From: Burkholderiales bacterium
GTDB taxonomy: Bacteria; Pseudomonadota; Gammaproteobacteria; Burkholderiales; Burkholderiaceae_C
Assembly (NCBI GenBank): GCA_028868995.1
Contig: JAGWTH010000001.1
Span: 62,001-126,000, forward strand
Reading direction: 5' to 3'
Length of the DNA stretch: 64,000 nucleotides
Numbering within the stretch: position 1 is the stretch's first letter; every line of letters starts with the position of its first letter. A program made the position numbers and the translations under genes. Positions 25,720-35,908 of this stretch are shown one piece after another. Under the pieces are notes generated by a model. It was not told the origin of the DNA, searched no databases, and saw only the letters and a list, made by a program, of their open reading frames with translations.

Positions 25720-28658
25720 TCACGATGTCGCAGCACGTCGGGGAGTCGGTGGCAGCCGCAGAAGCGATTGCGCATACTTCTCGACACTGAAACTGAAGGT
25801 TCCACGAAAATTGATGTGGCTGGAGTGCGCCGGTCCCATGCGCCGCAACCAGGCCTCGTCGATCTCCATGCCGCCCTTGCGCAGTCGCTCCACAACGTCA
25901 TTCATGCGGGCGGTATTCCAAGCGATAACGATGTTGGTCAGCAGGGCGTGCGAACCCGAGATCGCCTTCATTTCGTCGCGCCTGCGTCCGCGCTCGGTCG
26001 GGAGCTTGCCGGTATAGACCACCCGCTGCAGCTGGTGGACCGACTCGCCCCGGGCGAGCAGTGTATGAATCTCGCGGCGGAAGTCCTCGATGGTGACGTA
26101 GTCGCACAAGAAAATGCTTCTCAGCAACCGTCCAAGATGTTCGGCAGCCCGGTACGCCGGATCGCCCTGGGCGGCGCTGCTCAGAAAACGCAGAGCCAAG
26201 TCGGCGCCGATCTTGCCCATCCGAATGGAAGCGATCAGCCGCAGGAGTTCATCCCAGCCGTCGCGAATCGCCTTGCGCGAGAGGCGCTTGACCGTCACCC
26301 GCTCGATGTTCTCCGGCACGGCGAATCCGGCCGGCAGGTAGAGTTTTCTCTCGGCCAGGTCGCGCAGTCGCGGGCACAGGTCGAACCCAAGCAGCTTGGC
26401 CACCGCCATGGCCCCATTGGTATAGCCGTGCGTGTCGACCGCCAGCAGGGACAGACGAATCCTGTCCTGGCTGTGGTTGTGCTGCTCCACGCCTTCGATC
26501 GCGACGCCGGCCTGGCGTTCGTTGAGCACGATCGGCTGGTCGTAGACGATGCCCCAGCGATCCAACAGGTGGGTGTATATGCCCGCCGCGTAGGTACGCC
26601 GGCGCGGGTCCACGCGAGCGCTCCACAGGTGCCGCGACGCGTCCAGCGACATCATGTCGGCCGAGGCCTTCTCGCCGCTGCCCCAGTGGGCGGCCAGGGG
26701 GACCCGGCCCTGGAACTCGACCACCCGCTCGTTGGCGCGCCGCAACCGGCCATGGGTTTCCAACGCCCGCATGGCCACCGACACCTGCGCCGTTTCAACG
26801 CCCGGGATCATCGATGCAGCCGTCTTGGCGTCGATGTCGGTACCGTGTGCCAGCAGCGCCGCATACAGGGCAAGCAGTTGCGCCACGGTGTCGGCTCGAT
26901 GTCCGAGCAGCACCTCGCTGACGCTGCACAGCGCGTCCATTTCCAGCAGGATGTCGGGGAATTGCATGTCGCCGATCAACTGATAAATCAGGTCGCGCAT
27001 ACGGCGCGGCTCGCCGTCATCAGGCAAGGCAGTGACCGCCGGCAGATGCAGCATGCCGTCGGCGCCGATCTCGATCTTGCCTTTCTTGCAGGCCTCGGAC
27101 ACCGCAGCGACGCCGACCTTCAGATTGTCCAAGCGGGTTCAATGAATTCGTCTGCCGTGCGCGGCAAACCCAGCATGGCGATGTACGCGTCGCGCTCGCG
27201 CGCCCATTCTTGCGGCGAAATCAGCATCTGATCGCGCTGCCGGAAACTCAGCGAATGATCGATCCACACTTTGCCGCTGCGCAGGCTCTTGCGCAGGGAC
27301 ATCATGGTGCACGCTGCAAAGGCCTGCAGGCCGTTCTTGGGATTGGCGTCATGGACAAGATCGTGCCAAGCCGCACCCACCTCGGGAACCCGGAAGTCCG
27401 GCGGCAATTCCGTCGCTTTCATCCCTTGAAGATCGCGCCAGGCAGTCCACCGCGCAAAACCGGCGTCGTCGGCCTGCCCGTCAAATTCGAGGCCCTCCAA
27501 GCCACCCAGAAACGCCTTGACCCGCTGCTGGTCCGCCGCCAGGGCCCGGCGGACATGGGACAGGAAGCTGCCCTGGGGCGTGTCCAGCAGATCCGACAAG
27601 AGCTGATCGGCCTCCAGGCAGCGCACGCGCCAGGTTTTGGTCTCGTCACGCAGGACCTCCCTGGCCTTGAGCGCCTGCTGGCGAGTGGCGCTTTCTGATC
27701 GACCCCGGCTGGTCTGGGCTTTCTGCGCGGCGTCGCGAAACAGCTTCTGGCTGCGCCGGCTGCCTTGCTGTATCGCCAGGTCGGTGAGTTCGAGCAGGGT
27801 CATGCGCAGAAAGCACACCAGTTCGATGGTCTGTGTCGTGTCCTTGATTTCTTTCGACTTCGCGGGCCGGCGCGCTTGCATCTGCTGGGCGTAGGCGCGT
27901 TGCTTGGGTATGGCGATGCTATCGAGTGGCCACTCGTGTGCCGTCAGGCCCTTGAGATACCGGATCTTTTCGAGAACTTCGGCCAGGCTGGTCGGACCGT
28001 GGCGCCTTGACGGCGTCTTGAGCCATTCGAGATGGGTGGCAGATCCGTCAGCGCGCAGGCGGTAGGCGGACTCGCGGCAGCTGTTGAGCGTGGCCGGCGG
28101 CACGGCTTTGCTGATGGTCTGCAAAATCTCGGCTTCGGTCGCGGCGAACGCGGCGCGCGCCCAGTCCTGCACGCGTCGCGGGCCGGGAATGAGGATGCGA
28201 TGCTCGTACAGCCAGTGGCAAGCCGCAGTGGCGAGATCGTCGGCGTGGGAGGCTTCGGCGGCCTGCAGCATGAGCAGGGCGACTAACTGCGCCTCGGACT
28301 GTTCGTCCAGGTCCTTGAGGCCCAGGTGTTTTTTCGCCCACAGCTGGTGTTTGTAAAGCGTCTGGCTGCGCTGGTAGATCGAGCGCAGGCTGGCGATGGT
28401 GGGCGCCGCCGTTCTGAAGGTCTCGCCGGCGTAGCGAAGCAGATTTCGGGGCAATACCGTGGCGCCGTCCAATGGCCGGCCCACGGCTCGCAGGTAGAGA
28501 ACCATCAACGCCGCCGACGCGCGGTGGTCGGAGCGAAACTGCGCGCCTACTGCCTTGATGTCAGCTTCGGTGAGCTGGAAAAACTGGTTCAGGTCGAAGT
28601 CGGACAGGCGGTTCGACAGGCCCTCCTGGCCAACGAAGCGAAGGGCGTAGGTTGACAT
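25720..28658 (-). pseudogene. tnpA: Tn3-family transposase TnpA, interrupted by one frameshift
   Basis: The first 512 codons (28658 to about 27120) run from MSTYALRFVGQEGLSNR to EFIEPAWTI and stop; a second frame (27132 to 25720, 470 residues) starts within the overlap at LDNLKVGVAAVSE and carries the DDE domain (LLAVDTHGYTNGAM, then the C-terminal ISGSHALLTNIVIAWNT and HINFRGTFSF). A single missing base around 27125-27130 explains the break. Together they give the usual length of about 980 residues. No resolvase is present. Confidence 0.88.
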
Positions 28659-28774
28659 GGCCGACGTCGAGCGGGTGTGGTGGGACAAGTGTACGACGCC
28701 CATTGAGTGTGCCTAACCGGCGGTTTTCCATCGATCAACTCGGTTGCAAGCCGCGCCCGCAAACGGTTTGCGGG

Positions 28775-28812
28775 GAAAACGCACCAATTTGCACGAAAAG
28801 TACGATCACCCC
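28775..28812 (-). repeat. Terminal inverted repeat of the Tn3-family element
   Basis: On the minus strand the element begins GGGGTGATCGTACTTTTCGT and continues for about 38 bp to GTGCGTTTTC, the size and GGGG start typical of Tn3 ends. It lies about 115 bp before the tnpA start. The partner end left of 25720 was not found. Confidence 0.6.
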
Positions 28813-29282
28813 GGATCACCGTTGTCCGGGATCTGGTCCCACTCGATGTCGAAGGGCAGGTAGATCTCGCGGATGCCGTCGTTGTTCGTGACGGTCATTT
28901 CGCCCACGACAGACTCGTTGTTCAAAACCTCATGCTGGACGCTGTCGCGCAGCGCGTTCTCGAAGGCGTCGTGCGAGGCGTGGACGGCGATTCCTACGAG
29001 GCGCTCGCCGAAGGCTGCGTGAATCAGGGCGAGCAAGTCGTCGTCCTTGAGATCCAGCGCAAGCTCCTGGCGGCGCTGCGCGAGCGCTTCGGCGTCCAGC
29101 AGGATGTGGGTTTCCCGGTCCATGGGCTGGCCCGGGTCATCCGACGCCTGCAAGGCAGCGAGGCTCTTGTAGCCGAGGGCGGCAGCAATGCACTGCTGTG
29201 CGTGGCTGAGCTTGAGGGGGTGAGGCGACTGGGCGGTGCCGCTGCGAAGCGCGAAGGCGATGCCCGAGATGTCAATAGTCAT
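28806..29282 (-). CDS. Hypothetical protein truncated at its C-terminus by the Tn3 end
   Basis: 158 residues. It starts MTIDISGIAFALRSG with a LSHAQQCIAAALGYKSLAALQAS segment seen in a family of small hypothetical proteins (recalled). FDIEWDQIPDNGD is the last apparent native part; the final GGG and TGA stop are supplied by the transposon's GGGGTGA end at 28812. Function unknown. Confidence 0.65.
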   Translation of the reverse strand: MTIDISGIAFALRSGTAQSPHPLKLSHAQQCIAAALGYKSLAALQASDDPGQPMDRETHILLDAEALAQRRQELALDLKDDDLLALIHAAFGERLVGIAVHASHDAFENALRDSVQHEVLNNESVVGEMTVTNNDGIREIYLPFDIEWDQIPDNGDPG

Positions 29283-29502
29283 GCGGTGCTCCAAATAGGC
29301 ACAGGACGTTCGAGCGATTAACCGTCTTGCGCCATGCGAACACGCATGGGTGGGACATGTGACGAAGAAGAAATACGGTTTCGCTGCAGTGCAGCGGTGT
29401 CTGGTATGAGCCGCTCGAAGCTCAGGCGGACGCCTTGCGCAGAAGTTTACTACTGCCAGCTCCCGGGCGCAGCGCGCCAGGGGGCTGCCTAGAATCGGCC
29501 GC

Positions 29503-31182
29503 GTGAGCGAGCCCAAGCTACATCCCCGCATCCCGTTCGAGGTGGACGGCATCCAGGTGAACCACTGCAAGACGCCGACATGCCCAAATTTCGGCGTGTC
29601 GGCGGCGCAAGCGCCTGAGGGGAAGGTCAACGCGTCCCAGGACCCGTACCGGGTGATCGGGGGCCGTCGCAGCCTGCGGCAGCTCACCTGCCACTTCTGC
29701 CAGCGCAGTTCCGCGCTGCGCAGCAACCTGGCGATCGCCCAGGAGGCAACACGCCTCGACCCGATCCGCTGGCGCGCCGCACGCACGACCTGTGTCACGC
29801 CTGGCTGCGCCGCCTTCGGCTTGGCTGTGGCGGATCACCCGCAGCACTACCAAAAGCACGGTCACACCGCCGCGGGCGAGCCGCGCTACCGCTGCAAGGC
29901 CTGCCGCGCGACGCTCACTGGCGGCTCGACCCTGCGCACGCAGAAGCGGCCAGAGCTGAACGTCGAGGTGCTGAAGCTGGTGGTGAACAAGGTGCCAATG
30001 CGCCGCATCTGCGAGGTGCTGGATCTCAACCCGGCCACCCTCTACAGCAAGCTGGGCTACCTGTCCGAGTTGGCCAGCGACTTCAGCGCGCGCCATGAGC
30101 GCCGCATCGCCTCCGGTGAGGTGCCGCTGGCGCGCGCCTACATCAGTGTCGACCGACAGGACCACGTGCTGAACTGGGGCAGCCAGCTCGATCGCCGCTA
30201 CACCGCAGTGGGCGCGGTTGGCGCGGCCGAGAATGAATCCGGCTACGTGCTGGCCATGCAGCTGAACTTCGACCCCGACAGCGATCCCGAGGACGTGGAA
30301 GCCGACGCCATCGAGCGCGGCGACTACCTGGTGCCGCCGGTCCATCGCCACTACGCGCGCCTGTGGCTGCGCCGCGACTACCAGGAGGTCGACGCGCCGG
30401 AGGAGGACGAAGCCGCTTTGCCTGCCGATCTCAAGGCCCCCAGCGGCGGGATGCAGGTGAAGCTGGAGGTGCTGTACTTCGCCCTCATGGTGCACTTGAA
30501 GCGGATGCTGCATCCGGTGGAGCGGGTGCGCCTCTTCGTGGACCGAGACCCCGCCCTCGATACCGCGTGCCTGGCTGCATTTCGAGAGGAGATCGTCGCG
30601 CGGCGCTGCGACGTGTTCCTGATCAAGACGGGCAAGGACCTTTCAGTGGACAAGAAGAAGTTGCTGATCGCGCAGGTCGGCCGCGATCTGGAGCGCTTCG
30701 CGGCGCGCGCCGGTGTGCCGGCGGGCGAATCGGTGCGGCTGCACTACGTGGTCGACCAACTGCGCCGGCACCGGGCCCGCAACGCGGCAGGCTGGTTCGA
30801 GTACCCGCTGTCCGACATGGCCGACCCGAGCAAGGAGCTGCTGTACCTGACCGATTTCGGCGACATGGAGCTGGAGCACCTGGCGCGGCTGCACATGCGA
30901 GCCTCCTTGCGCGGCATCGACAAGTTCTTCATGCAGGTGCGCCGGCGCCTGTCGGTGCTGGAGCGGCCATTGCAGACCCGCAACAACGCCCAGCGCGGAT
31001 GGCATGGGTACTCGGCGTACAGCCCGCTGGTCGTCCAGCAGCTGTTGAACATCTTCCGGGCGTACTACAACTACTGCCTGCCCGGGCAGGACGGCAAGAC
31101 GCCGGCCATGCGTCTGGGCCTGACCGGTCAGCCGGTCTCGCTGGACGTGCTGTCCTCGCTGCGCCCGCGCGGCATCAAGTAG
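29503..31182 (+). CDS. Tandem zinc-finger, DDE transposase-like protein (possibly domesticated)
   Basis: 559 residues from a GTG start. Paired cysteines occur as HCKTPTCPNFGV with LTCHFCQRSS, and TTCVTPGCAAFGL with YRCKACRATL: two repeats of an IS1-type N-terminal zinc-binding module. A helix-turn-helix follows (KVPMRRICEVLDLNPATLYSKL), then an RNase H-like stretch with acidic residues in AYISVDRQDHVLNWG and RLFVDRDPALD. No terminal inverted repeats were seen around it. Its end overlaps the convergent WYL gene by 55 bp. It could be a solo transposase or a repurposed nuclease. Confidence 0.75.
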   Translation: MSEPKLHPRIPFEVDGIQVNHCKTPTCPNFGVSAAQAPEGKVNASQDPYRVIGGRRSLRQLTCHFCQRSSALRSNLAIAQEATRLDPIRWRAARTTCVTPGCAAFGLAVADHPQHYQKHGHTAAGEPRYRCKACRATLTGGSTLRTQKRPELNVEVLKLVVNKVPMRRICEVLDLNPATLYSKLGYLSELASDFSARHERRIASGEVPLARAYISVDRQDHVLNWGSQLDRRYTAVGAVGAAENESGYVLAMQLNFDPDSDPEDVEADAIERGDYLVPPVHRHYARLWLRRDYQEVDAPEEDEAALPADLKAPSGGMQVKLEVLYFALMVHLKRMLHPVERVRLFVDRDPALDTACLAAFREEIVARRCDVFLIKTGKDLSVDKKKLLIAQVGRDLERFAARAGVPAGESVRLHYVVDQLRRHRARNAAGWFEYPLSDMADPSKELLYLTDFGDMELEHLARLHMRASLRGIDKFFMQVRRRLSVLERPLQTRNNAQRGWHGYSAYSPLVVQQLLNIFRAYYNYCLPGQDGKTPAMRLGLTGQPVSLDVLSSLRPRGIK

Positions 31183-32039
31183 CGCTGGGCGAGCGCCGGC
31201 TCCTTCAGCTCGATCAGGCGCTGCGGGTCCGACTTCAGGTCCAGCCGGTGCAGGTAGATGAAGTAGCCGACCAGGCACTCGCGCATGCGCGCCTTCCACA
31301 CCCAGCCGCGGCCGGCCTGGGCCATTCCGAATTCGCGGGCCACCACTTCGGCTTGGCTGGCCGACAGCGTTCGGCTCGGGACAACATCAACCTCCACCCA
31401 GTGCGACCAGCCCTTGTCGTCGTCTGGTTGGCGCGGCGCGGGCACCTCGAGCGCCGCGGTCGACAGGATGCGCTGCAGCACCAGGTCGATGAAGGCGTCA
31501 CGGCTTTCGTCATAAGCGCGGGCGTGCCACCGCGTGCCGCTGAACAGCAGGGCATGCGGCCAAACCTTGCGCGGGCTGGGCTCGGCGCGGCTGCGCGACT
31601 GGTAGCTCACCGTCAGGCCGGATTGTGAGGAGATGGCACGGGTGACGGCATTCAGGATCACCGCCTCGAGCCGGCCGCGCGGCGGCGGCACCGCGTCCGT
31701 GGTCACCGAGGTCGCCCCGGCCGGCGCGATCGCACCGTCGTTTTGCTCGGCCTGCGCACGCAGCAGCGCCAGGTATTCCTCGGCTGAGCCCTTGCCGATG
31801 CGCGGCTTGAACTTGCGGGTGGGGCGGTAGGCGCGGGCCGTCTCGTCGTACTGCAGGTTGCCTGGAAAGGCGTCCTTGTACAGCCGGAAGTCTTTGGTGA
31901 CGTGGTTTTCGCTGACGTTGAACGCGCTGGACACGCGCGGGCGGTCGACGCGGCCCTCCCAGAAGGCCACCGACTCAATGAAAGTCAGGCGCTGCCGCTG
32001 TGCGAAGCGCAGCTTGTCGACGTCGAAACCCGTGGTCAT
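31128..32039 (-). CDS. WYL-domain transcriptional regulator
   Basis: 303 residues. An N-terminal winged helix (RLTFIESVAFWEGRVDRPRVSS, AFNVSENHVTKDFRLYK) is followed by a WYL-like domain (GLTVSYQSRS, KVWPHALLFSGTRWHARAYDES) and a C-terminal extension. Such proteins (BrxR, CapW types) repress phage-defence operons. It is divergent from the methyltransferase gene with 93 bp between starts, fitting autoregulation and control of that gene. Confidence 0.87.
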   Translation of the reverse strand: MTTGFDVDKLRFAQRQRLTFIESVAFWEGRVDRPRVSSAFNVSENHVTKDFRLYKDAFPGNLQYDETARAYRPTRKFKPRIGKGSAEEYLALLRAQAEQNDGAIAPAGATSVTTDAVPPPRGRLEAVILNAVTRAISSQSGLTVSYQSRSRAEPSPRKVWPHALLFSGTRWHARAYDESRDAFIDLVLQRILSTAALEVPAPRQPDDDKGWSHWVEVDVVPSRTLSASQAEVVAREFGMAQAGRGWVWKARMRECLVGYFIYLHRLDLKSDPQRLIELKEPALAQRYLMPRGRSEDSTSSETG

Positions 32040-32046
32040 CCGGTAC

Positions 32047-32063
32047 CTACACCTTTTGCGTAG
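32047..32063. promoter_or_regulatory. Candidate operator between WYL regulator and methyltransferase
   Basis: Imperfect inverted repeat CTACAC-N5-GCGTAG starting 8 bp upstream of the regulator's start codon, within its leader. A binding role is inferred from position only. Confidence 0.4.
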
Positions 32064-32132
32064 CCTACTTGTTTCTGGTGGGCCACGCAATATGATTGCC
32101 TCCGGGCGAAGTTGCTGGTATGGTGGAGGCAT

Positions 32133-35100
32133 ATGAAAGCGGCGATCGACGACTGGCTGCAAACGCTGGGCTATGACGGCTCGGTGGGCGTCGTGCATCG
32201 CGCCGCTGGCGACGTGCGCCCGGACCATCCGTACGCGCGCGAGATCGAGCTGATGCTCCGGGCCCCGGGCGCGGCCGCCGCAGCGGTGTTCGAGGTCGAC
32301 CGCGTTCCCGCCGTGTGCTTCGTGGAGCCGGATGCCAGCCAACCGCTGGACGCTCCGTTCATCGACGAGGTGCGCAGCAGGATCTGGAACCAGAACCTGG
32401 TGTCCATCGTGGTGATCGTGCGCGGCCAGGAAGCGGTCCCGTATCCGGCACCGCGCGACCTGCCGGCCGACTCGCCGCTTTCCCTCGCGCAGGCCAGTGC
32501 CGAGGGGCCGTTCTCCGCGAACGAGGTGGCACGCGGCGACATCGCCAATCGCCTGCCCGAATGGTTCAACCGCTCGCACCGGGTCGACCGCGTCATGCAG
32601 GACAACCTGGACGTCGCGGTGGAGACCTTGAAGGGTTTGAAGCTGTCCCAGGAACAGGCGCAGCTGCTGCTGGGCAAGTGCATCTTCGTGTCCTTCCTGG
32701 AGCACCGCGGGATGGTGGGCGAGCACTACCGCGAGCGCCACAAGGTTGGTCAGCTGCTCGACCTGCTGCACGCCGGCGACGGCCGCGGGCTGGACCGCCT
32801 TTTCCGACGGCTCAAGAGCGACTTCAACGGCGACTTGCTGGAGATCGAAGGCGGCTCGAACGTCGACTGGCGCACTCTGCCCGCGAAGGTTCTGGACCTG
32901 CTCGCGCAGTTTCTGCTGCACACGCGCCTGCGCGACCAGCAGCGCTCGCTCTGGCCCTACGACTTCAACTACATCCCGGTGGAGTTGCTGTCCGGCATCT
33001 ACGAAACCTTCCTGGGCGGCGCGCAGCGCGAGATGGGGGCCTTCTACACGCCGCGCCATTTGGCTGCGCTGGCTGTGGACGAAGCGTTCCGCGGCATCGA
33101 GAAACCCTGGCAAGAGGTGGTGCTGGATGGCGCCTGCGGCAGCGGAATCCTGCTCACCAGCGCCTACCGCCGCATGCTGGGCGCGCGCCGCGCCAGCCTG
33201 CAGCGCGAGCTTCGCTACGAGGAACGCCAGGACGTGCTGCTGACCGGGATCCGGGGCGGCGACACCTCCTCGGCCGCGTGCAAGGTCACGGCCTTCAGCC
33301 TGTACTTGGCGCTGCTGGAAGACCTGGCTCCCAGTGACATCGCCCGCCTGCAGGAAGACCAGGAGGTCAAGCTGCCGCCGCTGATGGGCAAAGTGCTAAC
33401 GCGCGACGGCCAGGGCGACTTCTTTTCTGCGCGCAACGCGGTGGCCCGGCCCGGCGGCGCCACCATCTTGCTGTCCAATCCGCCCTGGTTCGAGCCGAGA
33501 GGGGAGGACGAGCGCTCCTACGAACGCTGGTGGATGCAGCGCTTCAACACGCCACTGCCGCGCCGCCAGATCGCGCTGGCCTTCGCTCGCCGGGCGAGCG
33601 AGGTGGTGAATGTGGGTGGCCGCATCTGTCTGCTACTGCCGGTCTCCACCTTGGGCGCGGCGTCCGCCGGCGCCTACCTCAAGGACTGGTTCCGCGAGGT
33701 CGCGCCGCAGCGCCTGATCAACCTCGCGGACATGCGCTTCGTGCTGTTCGAAGGCGCGGACCACCCAACCCTGGTCTTCACCGGCGAGCGCCGCAGCGAG
33801 GACGCCCAGCGCATCCCGCCGCGCGAGAGCTTCGAGTACCTGGTGCCCAAGGCGGACATCTCGCTGGCGTTCGGCCGCCTGACCGCGCACAGCTTCGACC
33901 GCAAGCGCCTGCACACCCTGACGGCGGCCGACGACCCGGAGGTGCTGCGCACCTACTTCTGGGGCACGGAGCTGGACGAGTCGCTGATCGCCCGGCTGCG
34001 CCTGTACGGCACCATCGAGGACCAGTCGCGCGGTCCCAAGGCGCGCTTCGTGATCTGCAAGGGCTTCCACCGCCTGGACTCGAGCAAGGAGCCGTCCAGC
34101 TCGAAGCCGCTGCACAAGTACAAATTCCTGAGCACGGCGATCGGCGCGACCCGCTTCCCGCGTGACCGCATGTTCGTGCACCACCGCGACCTGGAAGACT
34201 TCCCGGCCAAGGACATGCCGCGCGTGGCCGACTTCGGCTCGGCCGGCGGGCAGGCGTTCGAGGGCGTGCGCGTGCTGTTCCCGGACGGCGCGCACAACCA
34301 CACGCTGGAAGTGCGGGCCTGCTACAGCGACAAGCCGTTCTGCTTCATGCAGAGCGTGGGCGCGATCGTCGACAAAGAACGCGACAGCGATCTCATGCTG
34401 TTCCTGACGGCCTACTTGCGTTCCAAGCTGGCGCGCTACTTGCTCTTCTACACGTCCTTCTCGCTCACCATGGAGCGGCCCCACGTGAAGCTGCGCGAGA
34501 TCGAGAAGCTGCCCTTCCTGACTCCGGAGCGGCACAAGAATCCCTCGCGAGCCCGCGGCATCGTCAAGCACGTGGCCGAAGTGCTCAAGCCCTTCCAGCA
34601 ACTGCGCTCGGTCGAGGGCAACGAGGACTGGACGCGCGCGCGCGCCGAACTGGACGAACTGGTGTTCGACTACTTCGAACTGTCGGCGACAGAGCGCACG
34701 GTGGTGAGCGACACCTGCGACTTCATCATCCCCAGTCGCCTGCCGCGCAGCCTGCAGCGCCTGCGCCTGCAACTGTTTCGCCCCCCCGCGGCCACCGAGT
34801 ACGGGACCTACGCGCGGCTGCTGCGCGACGAGCTGGAGACCTGGCGCGTGCGGCTGCACGGCGAGGGTCAGTTCGAGGTGGAGCTCAGCCGCCCGAAAGC
34901 GGCCCAGCCCGGCACCATGGGCGTGGTCCGCATTGGCCTCTCCGCTGGGCGGCCCAAGCGGGCGGGAACGCCGGCGGCGGTGGAACACGTGCTGCAGCAG
35001 CTGCGGGGTGACGACGCCTTCCCGCAGGTCGGCGGCGAAGGCCTGACCGTGGCCTCTGACCTGCTGCTGTTCCACGGCGGCGACTACTACTTCGTCAAGC

Positions 35101-35192
35101 CGCTGGTGCGCCGCCTCTGGCTGGCCACTGCGGCGGCCCAGGATGCCTGGCGCATCGTCCAGACCGTGCGCCAAGGCGCCCCCATCCAGTAA
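32133..35192 (+). CDS. Large N6-adenine DNA methyltransferase (Eco57I/type IIG-like)
   Basis: 1019 residues; ATG with GGAGG 5 nt upstream. The catalytic centre includes GAFYTPRHLAALAV, VLDGACGSGILL (SAM motif I) and the N6-adenine motif LLSNPPWFEP (NPPW). The C-terminal half with FICKGFHRL-type and KYKFLSTAIGATRFPRDR segments looks like a TaqI/Eco57I-type target-recognition region. The first 130 residues are a separate module (AREIELMLRAP, AVFEVDRVPAVCFVEPD) without a clear nuclease motif. It heads a three-gene run and lies opposite a WYL regulator, so it is probably part of a restriction or other defence system (inference). Confidence 0.88.
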   Translation: MKAAIDDWLQTLGYDGSVGVVHRAAGDVRPDHPYAREIELMLRAPGAAAAAVFEVDRVPAVCFVEPDASQPLDAPFIDEVRSRIWNQNLVSIVVIVRGQEAVPYPAPRDLPADSPLSLAQASAEGPFSANEVARGDIANRLPEWFNRSHRVDRVMQDNLDVAVETLKGLKLSQEQAQLLLGKCIFVSFLEHRGMVGEHYRERHKVGQLLDLLHAGDGRGLDRLFRRLKSDFNGDLLEIEGGSNVDWRTLPAKVLDLLAQFLLHTRLRDQQRSLWPYDFNYIPVELLSGIYETFLGGAQREMGAFYTPRHLAALAVDEAFRGIEKPWQEVVLDGACGSGILLTSAYRRMLGARRASLQRELRYEERQDVLLTGIRGGDTSSAACKVTAFSLYLALLEDLAPSDIARLQEDQEVKLPPLMGKVLTRDGQGDFFSARNAVARPGGATILLSNPPWFEPRGEDERSYERWWMQRFNTPLPRRQIALAFARRASEVVNVGGRICLLLPVSTLGAASAGAYLKDWFREVAPQRLINLADMRFVLFEGADHPTLVFTGERRSEDAQRIPPRESFEYLVPKADISLAFGRLTAHSFDRKRLHTLTAADDPEVLRTYFWGTELDESLIARLRLYGTIEDQSRGPKARFVICKGFHRLDSSKEPSSSKPLHKYKFLSTAIGATRFPRDRMFVHHRDLEDFPAKDMPRVADFGSAGGQAFEGVRVLFPDGAHNHTLEVRACYSDKPFCFMQSVGAIVDKERDSDLMLFLTAYLRSKLARYLLFYTSFSLTMERPHVKLREIEKLPFLTPERHKNPSRARGIVKHVAEVLKPFQQLRSVEGNEDWTRARAELDELVFDYFELSATERTVVSDTCDFIIPSRLPRSLQRLRLQLFRPPAATEYGTYARLLRDELETWRVRLHGEGQFEVELSRPKAAQPGTMGVVRIGLSAGRPKRAGTPAAVEHVLQQLRGDDAFPQVGGEGLTVASDLLLFHGGDYYFVKPLVRRLWLATAAAQDAWRIVQTVRQGAPIQ

Positions 35193-35900
35193 ATGAAGGC
35201 ACCGGCGCGCTACCACCAGGTTCTCTCCGACAACCGCTGGCAAGCCGCCTTCGGCCGCCAAAGCACCGTCGAACAGGTGATGGCCTATGTGATTGCCCAT
35301 TGGCAGGAGCTGCAGGCCAACCCGCCGGCGGACATGCACTTCGGCAACGCCGAGCCCAAGATCACCCAGTACTTCGGCCACTCGCTGCGCAAGAACGCAA
35401 TGCGCAACGGCATCACGGGCCTCTTTTCTCCAGAAGCGGTGCAGGCCGACGTGGACGAGGCCAAGAAGGTGCTGGAAGCGCGCGGACGCTCGGACATCAG
35501 CTACTTCAGCGATCGCACCGACCCACCGCTGGACTTCGTGCTCGAGTTCAAGAAGATGAAGCTCAAGCCGGGGGGCAACCAGTCGCGTCTGGCCTATTGC
35601 AAGGACGGCGTCGTGCGCTTCGTGGAGGCCATCTACGCCCGCGACTCGGACTTCGGCTTCATGGTGGGCCTGGTGGAGAAGCCCGAGCATGTGAAGCCGG
35701 TGGCCGACGCGCTTGTGCGGGCGATCCAGCAGCCGGACATGGTGCGCATGTTGCGGATGATCCGCCACCCGGACGGCACCGCCGTCACGGTCAAGCCTCT
35801 GAAGTTCCAGCAGTCGGGGTTCGAGACGCGGCACGCACGCGATCACGTGCCCCGGCCAGATGTGCTGCTCGGCCATCTGGTGTTTGCCCATCTCGCCTGA
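35193..35900 (+). CDS. Unknown protein with PD-(D/E)XK-like motif, coupled to the methyltransferase
   Basis: 235 residues; the ATG directly follows the methyltransferase stop (TAAATG). Not recognised by family. SDISYFSDRTDPPLDFVLEFKKMKL contains acidic residues (D101, D110, D114) followed by E118-F-K120, a pattern like the PD-(D/E)XK nuclease core in adjacent strands. The rest is mostly helical with conserved-looking KITQYFGHSLRKNAMRNG near residue 57. A restriction nuclease partner is the best guess; unproven. Confidence 0.75.
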   Translation: MKAPARYHQVLSDNRWQAAFGRQSTVEQVMAYVIAHWQELQANPPADMHFGNAEPKITQYFGHSLRKNAMRNGITGLFSPEAVQADVDEAKKVLEARGRSDISYFSDRTDPPLDFVLEFKKMKLKPGGNQSRLAYCKDGVVRFVEAIYARDSDFGFMVGLVEKPEHVKPVADALVRAIQQPDMVRMLRMIRHPDGTAVTVKPLKFQQSGFETRHARDHVPRPDVLLGHLVFAHLA

Positions 35901-35908
35901 AGTCAGCG

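Noticed and set aside
35300-35908. Extension of the 164-residue nuclease-like gene further upstream
   Set aside because: That frame lies inside the preceding gene in another phase and reads as a Gly/Ala/Arg-rich shadow.
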